A DNA stretch of 38,073 nt. Origin: an uncultured Verrucomicrobiota bacterium. Its GTDB lineage: Bacteria > Verrucomicrobiota > Verrucomicrobiia > Opitutales > Intestinicryptomonadaceae. The notes under the pieces were generated by a model. The model saw only the letters and a program-made list of their open reading frames with translations. It searched no databases and was not told the origin of the DNA. The translations under genes were made by a program, and so were the position numbers. The stretch covers positions 1 to 38,073 of the forward strand of contig CASDUP010000049.1 in the NCBI GenBank assembly GCA_949283955.1. The letters are read 5' to 3'. This document shows, in pieces, positions 16,640 through 26,466 of the stretch (the stretch's first letter is position 1; every line of letters begins with the position of its first letter).

Positions 16640-19287
16640 TTGATTTTGCTTAAAACGAAGGGAAGTATGCCTCCGGCCTTGTAGTATTCGACCTCTATGG
16701 GAGTGTCTATTCTCAATTTGAGAGGAACGAGCCGTTTTTTGCCGTCTTTCAAAATTTCAAGTTGGACTTCCATTCCCGTTTGGACTCCGTTTTCAAGTCC
16801 GATAATGGAGAACGATTCCGTTCCGTCAAGTCCGAGGGAGTCGGCGCCGTCCTCGGGATTTTCAAAGACAAAGGGCAGAACGCCCATTCCAACGAGGTTG
16901 CTTCTGTGTATTCTTTCGAAAGATTTTGCTACAACCGCTCTGACACCGAGAAGCATTGTGCCTTTTGCGGCCCAATCCCTCGAGCTTCCCCTGCCGTAGT
17001 CCCTTCCTCCGAACACAATCAGTTCCGTTCCTCTGCGCGAATATTCCATGGCCGCGTCGAACACGAACACGTTTTCTCCCTTGCCGTCTATCTTTGTATA
17101 TCCGCCCTCAGCGCCTCCGGCTATCTTGTTCTTTATTCTGACGTTTCCAAAAGTTCCGCGCGTCATGATTCTGTCGTTTCCCCTGCGCGACCCGTACGAG
17201 TTGAAGTCCTTTCGCTCCACTCCGCGCTCGGAGAGGAATTTTGCGGCGGGGCTTTCCGGCGGAATGGCGCTGGCGGGAGAAATGTGGTCGGTCGTTACGG
17301 AATCCCCGAGAATCAGAAGGGCTCTCATGTCTGAGAAAGTGGAGGATTTCTTGCCAGAGTCAAAGAAGGGAGGCTTTTGTATGTAGGTGCTTTTTTCGTT
17401 CCACGGGAAGGTTTCCCCTCCGGAGGATTTTATGGAATCCCATTGCTTGGGGGCCTCTATCTTGGAGTAGCGCGAGCGGTACATCTCGGATTTTACGCAG
17501 GAGGCTACCGTTTCTGAAACCTCTTTGGAGGAGGGCCAGATGTCGCTGAGGAACACCTCGCGGCCCTCGGAATTTTTTGCTATGGGTTCGCGGTCGAAGT
17601 CTATGTCCATTCTCCCTGCAAGCGCGTAAGCTACGACAAGAGGCGGGCTCATCAGATAGTTTGCCTTTATGAGAGGGTGAATGCGCGCTTCAAAGTTTCT
17701 GTTTCCGGAGAGGACGCTTGCGCAGAAAAGGTCGTTTTTCTTGACGGAATCGGCTATTTCCGGGGCCAGCGGGCCAGAATTTCCTATGCAGGTGGCGCAG
17801 CCGTACCCGGCGAGATTGAATCCCATGGAGTCGAGATGTTTCGTCAAGCCGGCGGCGTCGAGATAGTCGCTTACTACTCTAGATCCGGGAGCGAGAGTGG
17901 TTTTCACATACGCCGGGGGTTTTATTCCGAATTCGTCAGCCTTCTTTGCAAGAAGCCCGGCCGCCACTAGAAGCGAAGGATTGGCGGTGTTGGTGCAGCT
18001 TGTTATGGCGGCTATCAAAATGCTTCCGTTCCCTATCTCTCCGTAGGGAGTTTGGACTTTTTTCTCCGCTCCGTTTTGGGGGAGCAAATCCAAAAACGCC
18101 TTTTTCGATTCGGACAGGTCTATTCTATCCTGGGGACGTTTGGGTCCCGCTATGCAAGGCCGTATTTCCGACAAGTCGACCTCGACAATTTGCGAGTAGT
18201 CGCACTCTCCGGGAAGCGGTATTCCGAAGATTCCTTGCTCTTTGTAGTAGTCTTCGGCAAGGGCGATTTTTTTCTCGTCTCTTCCCGTTAGCCTCAGGTA
18301 TTCGAGAGTGGTCTCGTCGACAGGAAAATAACCCATCGTAGCTCCGTATTCGGGAGCCATGTTGGCCACGGTCGTTCTGTCGGAAAGGGAGAGCTTGCGG
18401 GCTCCGCTTCCGAAGAATTCAACAAATTTTCCAACCACATTTTTCGACCTGAGTATCTTCGTGACAGTCAGGGCAAGGTCGGTGGAAGTCACTCCCTCCT
18501 GAAGCGATCCTACCATGTGCACTCCGACTACTTCGGGAGCCTTAAAATAGACGGGCTGGCCAAGCATTCCGGCTTCCGCCTCTATTCCCCCGACTCCCCA
18601 TCCGGCAATTCCCATTCCGTTAATCATGGTGGTGTGCGAATCGGTGCCCACGAGCGTGTCGGGGTAGAACACCTTGAGGCCGTCGCTAGATTCGCCTTCG
18701 AAAACCATTCTAGCGAGATACTCCATGTTGACCTGGTGGATTATTCCCGTTGATGGAGGCACAACCGAGAACGTTTTAAATGCCTGGCGGCCCCACTTCA
18801 TAAACTCGTAGCGCTCGGCGTTTCTGGAAAATTCCATGTCCAAGTTTTTCTTGTAGGCATCGGGTGTTCCCGCGAAATCCATCTGAACCGAGTGGTCGAC
18901 GACGAGATCCACCGGAACGAGAGGCTCTATTTTTTCCGGACTGACTCCCCTGTCTTTTGCGGCGTCGCGCATGGCAGCCAAATCGACCAGAAGCGGAACG
19001 CCCGTCAGGTCCTGCAAGACGACTCTGGCAACCACAAATGGTATTTCAAAGTCTCCCGGAGAGGCTGCGTTCCACGACGCCAGATTGCGGACGTCGCTTT
19101 CGAAAATTCTGGATCCGTCGCAATTTCTGAGAACGCTTTCCAGAATTATTTTCATGCAGACAGGCAACCTTGTGATGTCCAGGCCGGATTCCTTCAAAGA
19201 TTTTAGGCTGTATATGTATCCCTTTGCTCCGCCTTTGGCGGATTCGAACTCTTTCAGAGTGTTGAGTCGCTTATTCGTTTCCTTCAT
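16636..19287 (-). CDS. acnA: Aconitate hydratase
   Basis: Interconverts citrate and isocitrate through cis-aconitate using a 4Fe-4S cluster. The 883 residues fit the AcnA/IRP1 type. Cluster cysteines are in SCTNTANPS and the pair in GCATC; other landmarks are [32 protein letters not shown], and the C-terminal domain with [19 protein letters not shown] and [10 protein letters not shown]. The ATG chosen gives the family-like beginning; a longer frame would run into the upstream CBS gene. The 3' end overlaps the STAS gene as ATGA. As an Fe-S enzyme it is sensitive to oxidants. Confidence 0.97.
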   Translation of the reverse strand: MKETNKRLNTLKEFESAKGGAKGYIYSLKSLKESGLDITRLPVCMKIILESVLRNCDGSRIFESDVRNLASWNAASPGDFEIPFVVARVVLQDLTGVPLLVDLAAMRDAAKDRGVSPEKIEPLVPVDLVVDHSVQMDFAGTPDAYKKNLDMEFSRNAERYEFMKWGRQAFKTFSVVPPSTGIIHQVNMEYLARMVFEGESSDGLKVFYPDTLVGTDSHTTMINGMGIAGWGVGGIEAEAGMLGQPVYFKAPEVVGVHMVGSLQEGVTSTDLALTVTKILRSKNVVGKFVEFFGSGARKLSLSDRTTVANMAPEYGATMGYFPVDETTLEYLRLTGRDEKKIALAEDYYKEQGIFGIPLPGECDYSQIVEVDLSEIRPCIAGPKRPQDRIDLSESKKAFLDLLPQNGAEKKVQTPYGEIGNGSILIAAITSCTNTANPSLLVAAGLLAKKADEFGIKPPAYVKTTLAPGSRVVSDYLDAAGLTKHLDSMGFNLAGYGCATCIGNSGPLAPEIADSVKKNDLFCASVLSGNRNFEARIHPLIKANYLMSPPLVVAYALAGRMDIDFDREPIAKNSEGREVFLSDIWPSSKEVSETVASCVKSEMYRSRYSKIEAPKQWDSIKSSGGETFPWNEKSTYIQKPPFFDSGKKSSTFSDMRALLILGDSVTTDHISPASAIPPESPAAKFLSERGVERKDFNSYGSRRGNDRIMTRGTFGNVRIKNKIAGGAEGGYTKIDGKGENVFVFDAAMEYSRRGTELIVFGGRDYGRGSSRDWAAKGTMLLGVRAVVAKSFERIHRSNLVGMGVLPFVFENPEDGADSLGLDGTESFSIIGLENGVQTGMEVQLEILKDGKKRLVPLKLRIDTPIEVEYYKAGGILPFVLSKIK

Positions 19288-19309
19288 TTTTTTGCAGTGT
19301 TGAAAATTT

Positions 19310-20617
19310 TTAAGATTTGTGTTCGGGAGGGGTTTCGTCGAGGCACAGAGTGCATTCGCCAACTCCCTTGCTGAAGGCATCGGTGACAATCACCGTCATC
19401 TTCGGCGATTCGAACCTTATCCTTTCTCCCTTTTCAGGGAAGCGGCCTATGTGCTGGGTTATCAATCCTCCAAACGTGGAGACTTCGTCGTTTTTGAAGT
19501 CTAAATTTAGAAAATCCTCCACCTTGCGCAGGCTCGCCCGGCCGGAAATTCTGTACAAATTTTTTCCTATGGACCTGACTTCGCATTCCCTTTTGGAGCT
19601 GTCGCCGTCCCTTATTTCCCCGACAAGTTCTCCAAGCGCCGCGTCGAGGGTCAATGCTCCTATGATTCCTCCGAATTCGTCTTCCACGAGAGCCATCTGA
19701 ATGTTGTACTTGAGCATTTTCGCCAGGGCTGTTTCCAAATTTTCGTTCTCTCGAACTTTCATGGCACCTCTAAGGAGGGACAAAATTTCGTCGTTGGATT
19801 TAGGCTCCCTTCCAAAAATGTCCTTCATGTGCACTATTCCAAGACATCTGTCGAGATCTCCGGCGCAGACGGGAAATCTGGAAAATTTGTGCGAGCGCGC
19901 CTTTGACATGTTTTCCTCGATAGGATCGTTTGTGTCGAGATAAACGACCCTGCTGCGCGGCAGCATTACGTCGCTGACGTCGAGCTCACCGAGCCTGAGG
20001 GCGTTTTTTACTATTTTCCCCGCGTATGGGGATATGGAATCGGCGTCGGAATTTTCGGCTCTAAGGCGGAGCTCGACATCTATGTAGTCGAGGGCGGCGC
20101 ATTCAAACGAGCGCTTGCCGAATATTTTTCGCGCGCATTTCGAGGCCACTAAATCTGCGATTCTTGCTACCGGATATAAAAGGGCGAAGAGTTTCGCGAA
20201 TTTGCCGATTGTCTTTCGAGGGAATTTAGCCCCGTAATTGGCGAGAGGTATCAAGACGAGAATTCTGATGGGAACGAGCTGAATGAAGAAGGCCAGCGCA
20301 AGGGAGTAGATCTTTGCTTCTGCTGAGGGTTCGATGCCGAGGCGCTCAACCAGCCCTATTATCGAAGAATAGAAAAAGAAAATCGACAAAGCCGACAGTA
20401 TTCTTCTCGCCGTTCCGATGGCAGATCCGGTTTTTTCGGGCCTTTCCCTGAAAAAATTTCCGAGCCCTCCCAAAGGGCTTTTTTCCTCCAGCGATCTGGT
20501 TCCCGAATATCTCAGGGCGGCGAAAGCGAAGGCCAGGGAAGCGCACAGCGCGTCCGCGAGCGACGCGGCCGCTCCCGCTACTCCCGAAATCGCTATGAAT
20601 GCGGTATCCCAATTCAT
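19310..20617 (-). CDS. CNNM/CorC-type hemolysin-like membrane protein with CBS pair
   Basis: Resembles the CNNM/HlyC/CorC family, linked to divalent cation (Mg or Co) homeostasis; the transported ion is not known here. The 435 residues have an N-terminal membrane part of about four hydrophobic segments (to about 160), a CBS pair at about 200-330 ([48 protein letters not shown]), and a C-terminal transporter-associated domain with [18 protein letters not shown]. The membrane half is less typical of DUF21 than the C-terminal half. The ATG was chosen because it lies 5 bases after the hisC stop. It is followed by acnA after 22 bases. Confidence 0.88.
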   Translation of the reverse strand: MNWDTAFIAISGVAGAAASLADALCASLAFAFAALRYSGTRSLEEKSPLGGLGNFFRERPEKTGSAIGTARRILSALSIFFFYSSIIGLVERLGIEPSAEAKIYSLALAFFIQLVPIRILVLIPLANYGAKFPRKTIGKFAKLFALLYPVARIADLVASKCARKIFGKRSFECAALDYIDVELRLRAENSDADSISPYAGKIVKNALRLGELDVSDVMLPRSRVVYLDTNDPIEENMSKARSHKFSRFPVCAGDLDRCLGIVHMKDIFGREPKSNDEILSLLRGAMKVRENENLETALAKMLKYNIQMALVEDEFGGIIGALTLDAALGELVGEIRDGDSSKRECEVRSIGKNLYRISGRASLRKVEDFLNLDFKNDEVSTFGGLITQHIGRFPEKGERIRFESPKMTVIVTDAFSKGVGECTLCLDETPPEHKS

Positions 20618-20622
20618 CGGCG

Positions 20623-21714
20623 CTATTTTTGTGCCTTGAGGAGTTCCTCCAAGCAGCGGGCGTTTTGCTCTTCGGTTCCTATCGTTATTCTGAGCCATTC
20701 AGGAAGGGCATATCCGAAGTTGGGGCGGACAATTACGCCGGCTCTTTGGAGTTTTTTGAAGGTATCCAGGGCGTCTGAAACTTTTACCATCACGAAGTTC
20801 CCGCCTTCCGAAAAATATTCCATTCCGGTTTCTTCAAACGCCTTTTCAAACTGTTTCCTTCCCTCGAAGTTTACCCGCTTGCTTTTCGCGTAAAATTCGT
20901 CGTCGTCGAGCGCTGCCATAGCACCTATCTGGGCGAGGGAATTCACGTTGAAGGGCTCTCTTACCCTGTCGAAATACGACGCCATTTCCGGCGAAGAGTA
21001 GGAGTATCCGATTCTCAATCCCGCTAGTCCGTATATTTTGGAAAACGTCCTCATGCATATCACATTCCTTCCCTCCGCAATCAAGGGCCTCAGGTCGACC
21101 ATTTCCTCTTCAAAGTCGGAATAGGCTTCGTCGTAGCAGAATATCACATTCTCGGGAAGGCTGCGCACAAAATTAAAAATTTCGTCCTGCTTTACCACGC
21201 ACCCAGTGGGATTGTTGGGGTTAGTCATGAACACGATCTTAGTCTTTCCCGTCACCGCGTCGCGAAGCATATCGAGATCGTATCTCAAATTCGGCATGGG
21301 AACGCTGACACATGTGGCGCCCATCAAAAGGGTGGCGAGCTTATATACTATGAAAGATTGTGCCCCGAAAACGGATTCGTCGCCCTTGTCCAAAAAGCAT
21401 TGGGCAAGCAGAGTAATAAGCTCGTTCGAGCCGTTTCCAAACGCGAGGTTTTCCGGTTTTAAGCCCAATTTGGCAGCGACTTTTCTCCGTATGTCGTAGC
21501 AGCCGCCGTCGGGATAGTAGTTTAAGTGCCCCAAGGCTTTGGATACCGCCTCTACGGCCTTTGGGGAAGGCCCGAGAGGATTCTCGTTAGAAGCCATTTT
21601 CAAGATTCCGTCGGGGTCGAGCCCAAATTCCCTGGCGACATACTCTATGGGTTTCCCCGTTTCGTAAATCGGAAGGCCGCCTATGTGCGGATTAGCCATG
21701 TCCTGTATCTTCAT
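20623..21714 (-). CDS. hisC: Histidinol-phosphate aminotransferase
   Basis: A PLP enzyme that converts imidazole-acetol phosphate and glutamate to histidinol phosphate. The 363 residues fit class-I/II HisC. Landmarks are MASNENPLGPSP (40-51), NPNNPTG (165-171), DEAY (195-198), and the PLP lysine K226 in TFSKIYGLAGLRIGYS. The C-terminal Arg pair lies in VIVRPNFGYALPEWLRITIG. There is no other his gene next to it. It is the first gene of the minus-strand series, divergent from the epimerase gene across 98 bases. GAAG precedes the first ATG; the ATG five codons later is an alternative. Confidence 0.95.
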   Translation of the reverse strand: MKIQDMANPHIGGLPIYETGKPIEYVAREFGLDPDGILKMASNENPLGPSPKAVEAVSKALGHLNYYPDGGCYDIRRKVAAKLGLKPENLAFGNGSNELITLLAQCFLDKGDESVFGAQSFIVYKLATLLMGATCVSVPMPNLRYDLDMLRDAVTGKTKIVFMTNPNNPTGCVVKQDEIFNFVRSLPENVIFCYDEAYSDFEEEMVDLRPLIAEGRNVICMRTFSKIYGLAGLRIGYSYSSPEMASYFDRVREPFNVNSLAQIGAMAALDDDEFYAKSKRVNFEGRKQFEKAFEETGMEYFSEGGNFVMVKVSDALDTFKKLQRAGVIVRPNFGYALPEWLRITIGTEEQNARCLEELLKAQK

Positions 21715-21812
21715 TCTTCAAATCCAGTCGCGTTTTTTTTAGATTAAGGAGGGAATTATTGCTCCGAATTTAATATTTGCAAGATAAGATATTTTTCGGA
21801 AGAATACTCGAC

Positions 21813-22745
21813 ATGACTATACTTTGTACGGGAGCATCTGGGCTTGTTGGTTGGAATTTTGTAAAGGCCGCCGCGGAAGCCGGACATAAAATAGTTGCGC
21901 TTAGAACCCGCAACAGTTTGCCGGCGCTTGCGGGCGTAAAGGAGCTTGAGGTAGACTTGACGGATTTCAACGCCGTCCAAAGGGCGGTTTTGGACGCCTT
22001 TCCCGAAGCCATCGTAAACTGCGCAGCCGTTTCGAGCCCGGCGGATGTGGATTCAAATCCGGAACTCGCCGAAAAATTGAATGCGGCTCTGCCCGAAAAG
22101 CTAGCAGTTTATGCGGACCACGTCGGTGCGCGTTTTATTCATATCTCTTCGGATATGGTTTTCGACGGAAGCGCTGCGCCCTACAAGAACACGGACGTTC
22201 CTTGTCCGCTCAATTTGTACGGACAAACAAAACTTTTGGCAGAAAAGAAAGTCTTGAAAGTTTCGGCTCCGACCACGGTTGTTTTGAGGACAAGCCACGT
22301 CAGCGGAAACAGCCTGACCCGCAAGCGCTCTTTCCACGAAAAATTGCTTCGAATATGGGCCTCCGGAGAAAAGGCCAAGCGGCGCACCGACGATATAAAG
22401 AGGGCAACTTCGGTTAGATTGCTCGCATCGACGATGGTGGAGCTTTGCGAGAGAAAAAATGTGAGCGGAATTTACCACTATGCCGGGTTGGAATCGCTTA
22501 GCCGCTACGAAATGGCGGTTAGAATAGCGAGAAAGTTCGGCTTGGATCCGAATGAGTACGTGGAGCCGGTGGAGGGGGATAGATATGTGGATTTGTCCCT
22601 CGATATGTCGTGCCTTGCGGCTCGAATAAAAACGAGAACTTGCATGTTTAACGAGATTTTGGACGAAATGGAAGTTCCGCCAGATCTTGAAGAATGGTTG
22701 AAAAAGGCTTCGGGATCTTTGCCCGTGAAGCGGTATAAACTCTAA
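21813..22745 (+). CDS. NAD(P)-dependent epimerase/reductase of the RmlD-like SDR type
   Basis: An extended short-chain dehydrogenase, closest in style to dTDP-4-dehydrorhamnose reductase; the substrate is unproven. The 310 residues carry the Rossmann loop GASGLVG at 7-13, the strand DLTDFNAV, the catalytic Ser region HISSDMVFDGS, and YGQTK (the YxxxK motif), followed by VVLRTSHVSG. The ATG gives a canonical MTILCTGASGLVG start; an in-frame TTG 36 bases earlier is unlikely. It is the first gene of a two-gene unit with the beta-lactamase-like gene, whose start is 3 bases after this stop. No sugar cluster surrounds it. Confidence 0.88.
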   Translation: MTILCTGASGLVGWNFVKAAAEAGHKIVALRTRNSLPALAGVKELEVDLTDFNAVQRAVLDAFPEAIVNCAAVSSPADVDSNPELAEKLNAALPEKLAVYADHVGARFIHISSDMVFDGSAAPYKNTDVPCPLNLYGQTKLLAEKKVLKVSAPTTVVLRTSHVSGNSLTRKRSFHEKLLRIWASGEKAKRRTDDIKRATSVRLLASTMVELCERKNVSGIYHYAGLESLSRYEMAVRIARKFGLDPNEYVEPVEGDRYVDLSLDMSCLAARIKTRTCMFNEILDEMEVPPDLEEWLKKASGSLPVKRYKL

Positions 22746-22748
22746 CCG

Positions 22749-23945
22749 TTGGAACGCGTGAAATTTTTCGCCGCTTTTTCGGTACAGCGCCGGATTCGCG
22801 TTGCGGGTTCGGTTCTTGTTTGTTTTTGCTTTTCCGTGTCGGCGGCCCCAAAGAATTTCACCTCGGAATTTTTCAAAAATTTCAGCGGGGATATTTCCGA
22901 GCAAATAAGGAAAGAAAGTTCTTTCGAGCGCTCATACGACGCGGCGTTCTGTGCGGTTAAGGACGGAAAAACGATCTTTATATCAAAGGATTTTTTTGAA
23001 AGTTCGGGTAGCTTGCCCCTCGTTCTGGGCAGGAGCGGAGCGGCATTGACCTCGCTTGCGGCCCTCGAAATGCTCTCCCAAAAAAAATTGCCGAAAAATT
23101 CGCTGTCAAAATGGACGGACAGGGCGGGGGAAAAGGGCGAAAGGACGAGCGCATCTTCAATATGTTCGCTTTTTAAATGTCCTAATAGCAACGCCACCCT
23201 CGCTGATCTTTTCGATATGCGGGCTTCGATTTCCCCCGGATTGGATTCTTTAATCCCCAAAAACGCCTCTCCCGAAGAGTTATTTTCATTGATTGCGTCT
23301 TCATCGGAATCTTATCCGTCGTCCGGGCGTTTCGGGAGGGGGGATTTTTCCTCTTCTTCTATTTCTGCAGCATCTTTGATTCTAGCGTATTCTGAGACGA
23401 AAAAAACGCAAAATTTGGGAAGGATATTCAGGGAAAGGATATTGAAAAAATATTTATTCTCTCCGCTTGGAATGTCGGAGGCGAGATTCGTTTCGATATT
23501 TCCGCACATAGACGGGGTTTCGAAGGCCCTCGAGCCGGCTTACGCTGCGGCTTTGTCCATAGAGGATACGGCGAAATGGCTGGAGTGCGAAACCTCTGAA
23601 AGTCCAAAGCTATCTTCAAGGGAATTGATAGCTGCCCGGAGAAATGCCGCATATCCTCTACCGTTTCCGGAGAGAGTATCGAAAGAGAATTTCTCAGGGG
23701 GTTGGCTTGCGGCCTTCGACGGAGAGTTCGATTTTTTTATAGTATCGGATTCTTTTAGAGCCTGCGCAAATATTGTAGCGATATTTCCAAAATACAACAT
23801 GGCCGTGGCGCTTTTTGTTTTTGAAAGAAAACATGCGAATTCCGATTCCGGCAGGACTTTCGAGCAAAGGAATGCCGATGCTGCCCGCATAGCATCTTCG
23901 TGCTTTAAGGTGTTCCTAAACCGGCTTTCCCAAAATTTGAAATAA
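22749..23945 (+). CDS. Exported beta-lactamase-fold protein lacking the catalytic dyad
   Basis: Resembles serine beta-lactamase/class C transpeptidase-like proteins in order of landmarks, but looks inactive. About residues 5-33 form a signal-like segment (RRIRVAGSVLVCFCFSVSAA). In the normal SxxK region the segment GRSGAALTSLAALEMLSQKKL (94-114) aligns with the family helix but has no SxxK. LADLFDMRASISPG stands where homologues have the THTSGLP segment. The usual YxN is replaced by FSSSS (about 200-204), though SLILAYSETKKTQ and LFSPLGMSEARF keep the family pattern. The start is TTG; a GTG 9 bases later is an alternative. It may be a binding pseudoenzyme of the cell envelope. Confidence 0.7.
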   Translation: MERVKFFAAFSVQRRIRVAGSVLVCFCFSVSAAPKNFTSEFFKNFSGDISEQIRKESSFERSYDAAFCAVKDGKTIFISKDFFESSGSLPLVLGRSGAALTSLAALEMLSQKKLPKNSLSKWTDRAGEKGERTSASSICSLFKCPNSNATLADLFDMRASISPGLDSLIPKNASPEELFSLIASSSESYPSSGRFGRGDFSSSSISAASLILAYSETKKTQNLGRIFRERILKKYLFSPLGMSEARFVSIFPHIDGVSKALEPAYAAALSIEDTAKWLECETSESPKLSSRELIAARRNAAYPLPFPERVSKENFSGGWLAAFDGEFDFFIVSDSFRACANIVAIFPKYNMAVALFVFERKHANSDSGRTFEQRNADAARIASSCFKVFLNRLSQNLK

Positions 23946-24286
23946 AATTGCTTTTCGGAAGATTTTTTGAAGCGTTGCTTTTTTGAGCCGGAAGGAAGCG
24001 AATTATATTCGTGCCTTGTTGTAGCCATTTACTCTTCCAAAATCTTTTCGAGAACCGTGAAACTTGGGGAATGTGTCTTACCAGTCATTTCGCAAAATTT
24101 TTTTTGGAGGAGAAAAAATATTCGTCCGATTTGTTCCAACGGAAATTTTTTGGTGCGTTTTTTCCAGAAACGAATTTTTTCAAAAATTTTTTTAAGAACA
24201 AAGTAGAGTCGTTTTTCGAAAGATTTTTGTTTGATTTCAAAGGCGGAAATCAAATAATTCCAACCGACATAGCGAAAGGATAAAAA
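23946..24286. other. Intergenic leader region before the CbiM gene
   Basis: About 340 bases, strongly T/A-rich, with no convincing gene: the open frames translate to Phe/Lys/Asn-rich low-complexity peptides. A weak hairpin (AAGC-GTT-GCTT followed by T bases, near 23968-23984) could end the preceding unit. A metal riboswitch is not recognisable by eye; the conserved cobalamin box was looked for and not seen. AAAGGA lies shortly before the CbiM ATG. Confidence 0.5.
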
Positions 24287-25159
24287 ATGCATATTCCATC
24301 AGAGATGTTGTCGGGATGGGTTTGTCCGGTAAGCGCGGCGGTGGCTGCGGCGGGATTGGGGGCGGCGTTTTACGCTCTCTCAAAGGAAAAAACGTCTCCA
24401 TCGGCGCTTAGGTTTACGCTCGTGAGCGCGGCGGTGTTTATTCTCCAAATGCTGAATTATCCCATCTGGGATGGAGTATCGGGGCATTTGATAGGAGGAG
24501 TGCTTGCGGCGTCGTTGCTTGGAATTCCGGCGGCGATATTGTCTATGTCTATTGTCTTGTCGGTTCAGACTTTGCTCTTTGCCGACGGCGGAATTTTGAT
24601 GCTTGGTGCGAATATAATAAATATGTCTTTAATAGGTGCGGGACTTGGAGGGGCCTTGCGCCGTATTCTGTTGAACAGAAAATTGGACGACGCCGTTTCA
24701 ACGGGAATAGCCGCGTTCCTTTCTGTGGAGTTGGCCGCGATTGCCCTTTGCGCGGAACTGTATTTTTCGGATAAGGGATCCGGAAGAGTTTACGCGACTC
24801 TCGTTGGTTCCCATACAGCTCTCGCATTTGTGGAGGGAGCGGCCACCGTTCTATTAAAGAGTCTCGTCGGAGAAGAAAAAGGAGCTTCCGCCCGCTCGCG
24901 GGCTGTTCTTGCGGGAATAGTGATTCTTGGTCTTGCCTTAGCTCCCTTCGCGTCGTCTTTTCCCGACGCTTTCGAATGGACTGTGCAAAACTTTTCGATA
25001 CTTCCCGTCTCGTCCAATTTTTCATGGGCACCATTCCCGGAATATTCTGTGCCTTTTGGGGGAGAATATCTTTCCGTAATTTTTGCGGGGGCAGTCGGAA
25101 TTTTGGCTATATCTGCGCTTAGCGCGGTAGCTCTTTGGCCTTTAAAACTCCGAGTTTAA
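24287..25159 (+). CDS. CbiM-like Co/Ni transporter component fused to a PDGLE-type domain
   Basis: Resembles the substrate-binding membrane component of ECF-type cobalt or nickel transporters. The 290 residues start with MHIPSEMLSG; the N-terminal Met-His pair is the family metal-binding end. About seven hydrophobic segments include the CbiM core (SVQTLLFADGGILMLGANIINM, 92-113; SHTALAFVEG near 170). The C-terminal part (about 205-290) carries a signature reading ASSFPDAFEW, a degenerate PDGLE sequence, so it appears to be a CbiM-CbiN-like fusion. No CbiQ or CbiO gene is adjacent. It ends at an intrinsic terminator. Confidence 0.87.
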   Translation: MHIPSEMLSGWVCPVSAAVAAAGLGAAFYALSKEKTSPSALRFTLVSAAVFILQMLNYPIWDGVSGHLIGGVLAASLLGIPAAILSMSIVLSVQTLLFADGGILMLGANIINMSLIGAGLGGALRRILLNRKLDDAVSTGIAAFLSVELAAIALCAELYFSDKGSGRVYATLVGSHTALAFVEGAATVLLKSLVGEEKGASARSRAVLAGIVILGLALAPFASSFPDAFEWTVQNFSILPVSSNFSWAPFPEYSVPFGGEYLSVIFAGAVGILAISALSAVALWPLKLRV

Positions 25160-25170
25160 AAAGACGAAGC

Positions 25171-25200
25171 GGGGCGGCGAATTTCGCAGCCCCTTTTTTT
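25171..25200 (+). terminator. Intrinsic terminator after the CbiM gene
   Basis: GGGGC with GCGA pair with TCGC and GCCCC, with one mismatch, to make a stable hairpin. It is followed by seven T bases starting 11 bases after the gene end. Confidence 0.85.
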
Positions 25201-25507
25201 GCAATATAGCGTAAAACCAGAATACGGTGTTTAAGCAGACGTGCCTTTCAGGTATAGAAGATTCTATATTGAATAAGCAATCGAGGTAGGTGCAGGTTAG
25301 TTCCAGTTTTACGCTTGCTGAGAGGACTTAAAAGGTCTCTTCGGTGCCTTTCAAATTTTAAATTGATTGCAAAAACCGCAACCCCCGCGCAGTTTCTGCG
25401 TGGGAAAAGGGGCGCTATTTGAACGGGCGGAGCGACGAAACTTTTCGCACAAGATGAAAGCCTCAACCTTCGAGCCTTCACCTTTTTGGCTTCGCTTTTG
25501 GTAGGAA
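25201..25507. other. Intergenic region between convergent genes, with a 9-bp hairpin
   Basis: About 300 bases hold no supportable gene. A perfect-with-one-G-U hairpin, CCCGCGCAG TTT CTGCGTGGG, lies at 25384-25404 but has no T-run. A weaker GAGGAC/GTCTC fold lies near 25320-25337. The minus-strand open frame here has no recognisable features and probably does not encode a protein. A small RNA is possible but unproven. Confidence 0.4.
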
Positions 25508-26290
25508 TCAATCGAGTTTTGTGAGAACTATGTTCTTATAGAAAATTTCAGCGCCTTCGGATTGTAGTTGAATCTTCCCCTTGGTGTGCGAGGAATTTGT
25601 GGCAAGATTGACGAGCTTTCCGTTTACGTACACTTCAATCCTTCCGCCTTTTACAATGCACTCTAGTTTGTTCCATTCTCCGGAGGGATTTTCGATGTCG
25701 TCGTTTACTCCTCTAAATCCCTTCGTATCCTTCCAATTCGAATCTCTCTTTAGACGGCTTATCGACCCTTTCGAAATGGTCTGCTCTTTACCTCCGTCTC
25801 TGAATCTGAAACGGCCTCCAGGTTGGCTTTTATCTTCGCATGGAACGGTTATGAAATAGCGGTTCGGAGTTTCGCTCACAACCCAAAAATCCCCGGTCCC
25901 TCCTTCAATTATATTGCACTCTATGGATTCCATCCATATTCCCTCAAAAGCGCCGTCGCTCCCCGTGGAGTGAAGCAAAAGACCACTGTCGCGCGCTTTG
26001 GATTCCCTTTTCCCATAGGTATTTGCTCCCCATTTATACTCCAGGGATATTTTGTAATTTTCGTACTCGTTATCGGTGGTCAAGCATCCGAACTCTTCTC
26101 CCGATACCCTTATCATTTTGTCGGAGACGGTAAAAACTTTGTTGGGATCGGAATTTTTTCCGCGGCCTTTTATATAAGTGTACCAACCGTTGAGGTTTTC
26201 CCCGTTGAAAAGCGCGACTCCATTCTCAGAACATCCCGAAAACAAGAAAACGCACAAAGCCGATACAATAGACGTAGCAGATAATTTCAT
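25508..26290 (-). CDS. DUF1080 (3-keto-disaccharide hydrolase-like) lipoprotein
   Basis: Member of the DUF1080 family, beta-sandwich proteins common in Verrucomicrobiota and Planctomycetota and linked to carbohydrate breakdown; individual substrates are unknown. The 260 residues begin with a lipoprotein signal peptide (lipobox FSGC, modified Cys at 20). They continue with the family start VALFNGENLNGW, the core segments KDSGLLLHSTGSDGAFEG (reading ARDSGLLLHS here), ESIECNIIEGGTGDFWV and SGEWNKLECIVKGGRIEVYVNGKLVN, and end with IFYKNIVLTKL. The ATG is chosen because the upstream in-frame TTG would not give a clean signal peptide. It is a single gene, convergent with CbiM. Confidence 0.92.
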   Translation of the reverse strand: MKLSATSIVSALCVFLFSGCSENGVALFNGENLNGWYTYIKGRGKNSDPNKVFTVSDKMIRVSGEEFGCLTTDNEYENYKISLEYKWGANTYGKRESKARDSGLLLHSTGSDGAFEGIWMESIECNIIEGGTGDFWVVSETPNRYFITVPCEDKSQPGGRFRFRDGGKEQTISKGSISRLKRDSNWKDTKGFRGVNDDIENPSGEWNKLECIVKGGRIEVYVNGKLVNLATNSSHTKGKIQLQSEGAEIFYKNIVLTKLD

Positions 26291-26466
26291 GCGGAGCGAT
26301 TCTGCGGACAAGATCGTGCATTGTAAAGATTTTAACGAGGAAGTTATTTTTCCAGATAGCGGCTTCTCTTGCGGCTAAGTAATACAGCTCTGCAATGGAG
26401 ACGTGGAAGGAAAAATTACGTCGACAAAAAAAGATATTCGTTAAAAGCACACGAAAAATCACGCGG

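Noticed and set aside
24011..24283. Phe/Lys-rich open frame ending just before the CbiM gene
   Set aside because: Low-complexity translation of a T/A-rich spacer; no recognised motif and no ribosome site.
23946..24286. Cobalamin or nickel/cobalt riboswitch before the CbiM gene
   Set aside because: No conserved cobalamin box or recognisable NiCo fold was found by eye; the leader is only AT-rich.
25248..25511. 87-residue minus-strand open frame
   Set aside because: Overlaps the end of the DUF1080 gene region, no motif, composition like noncoding sequence.
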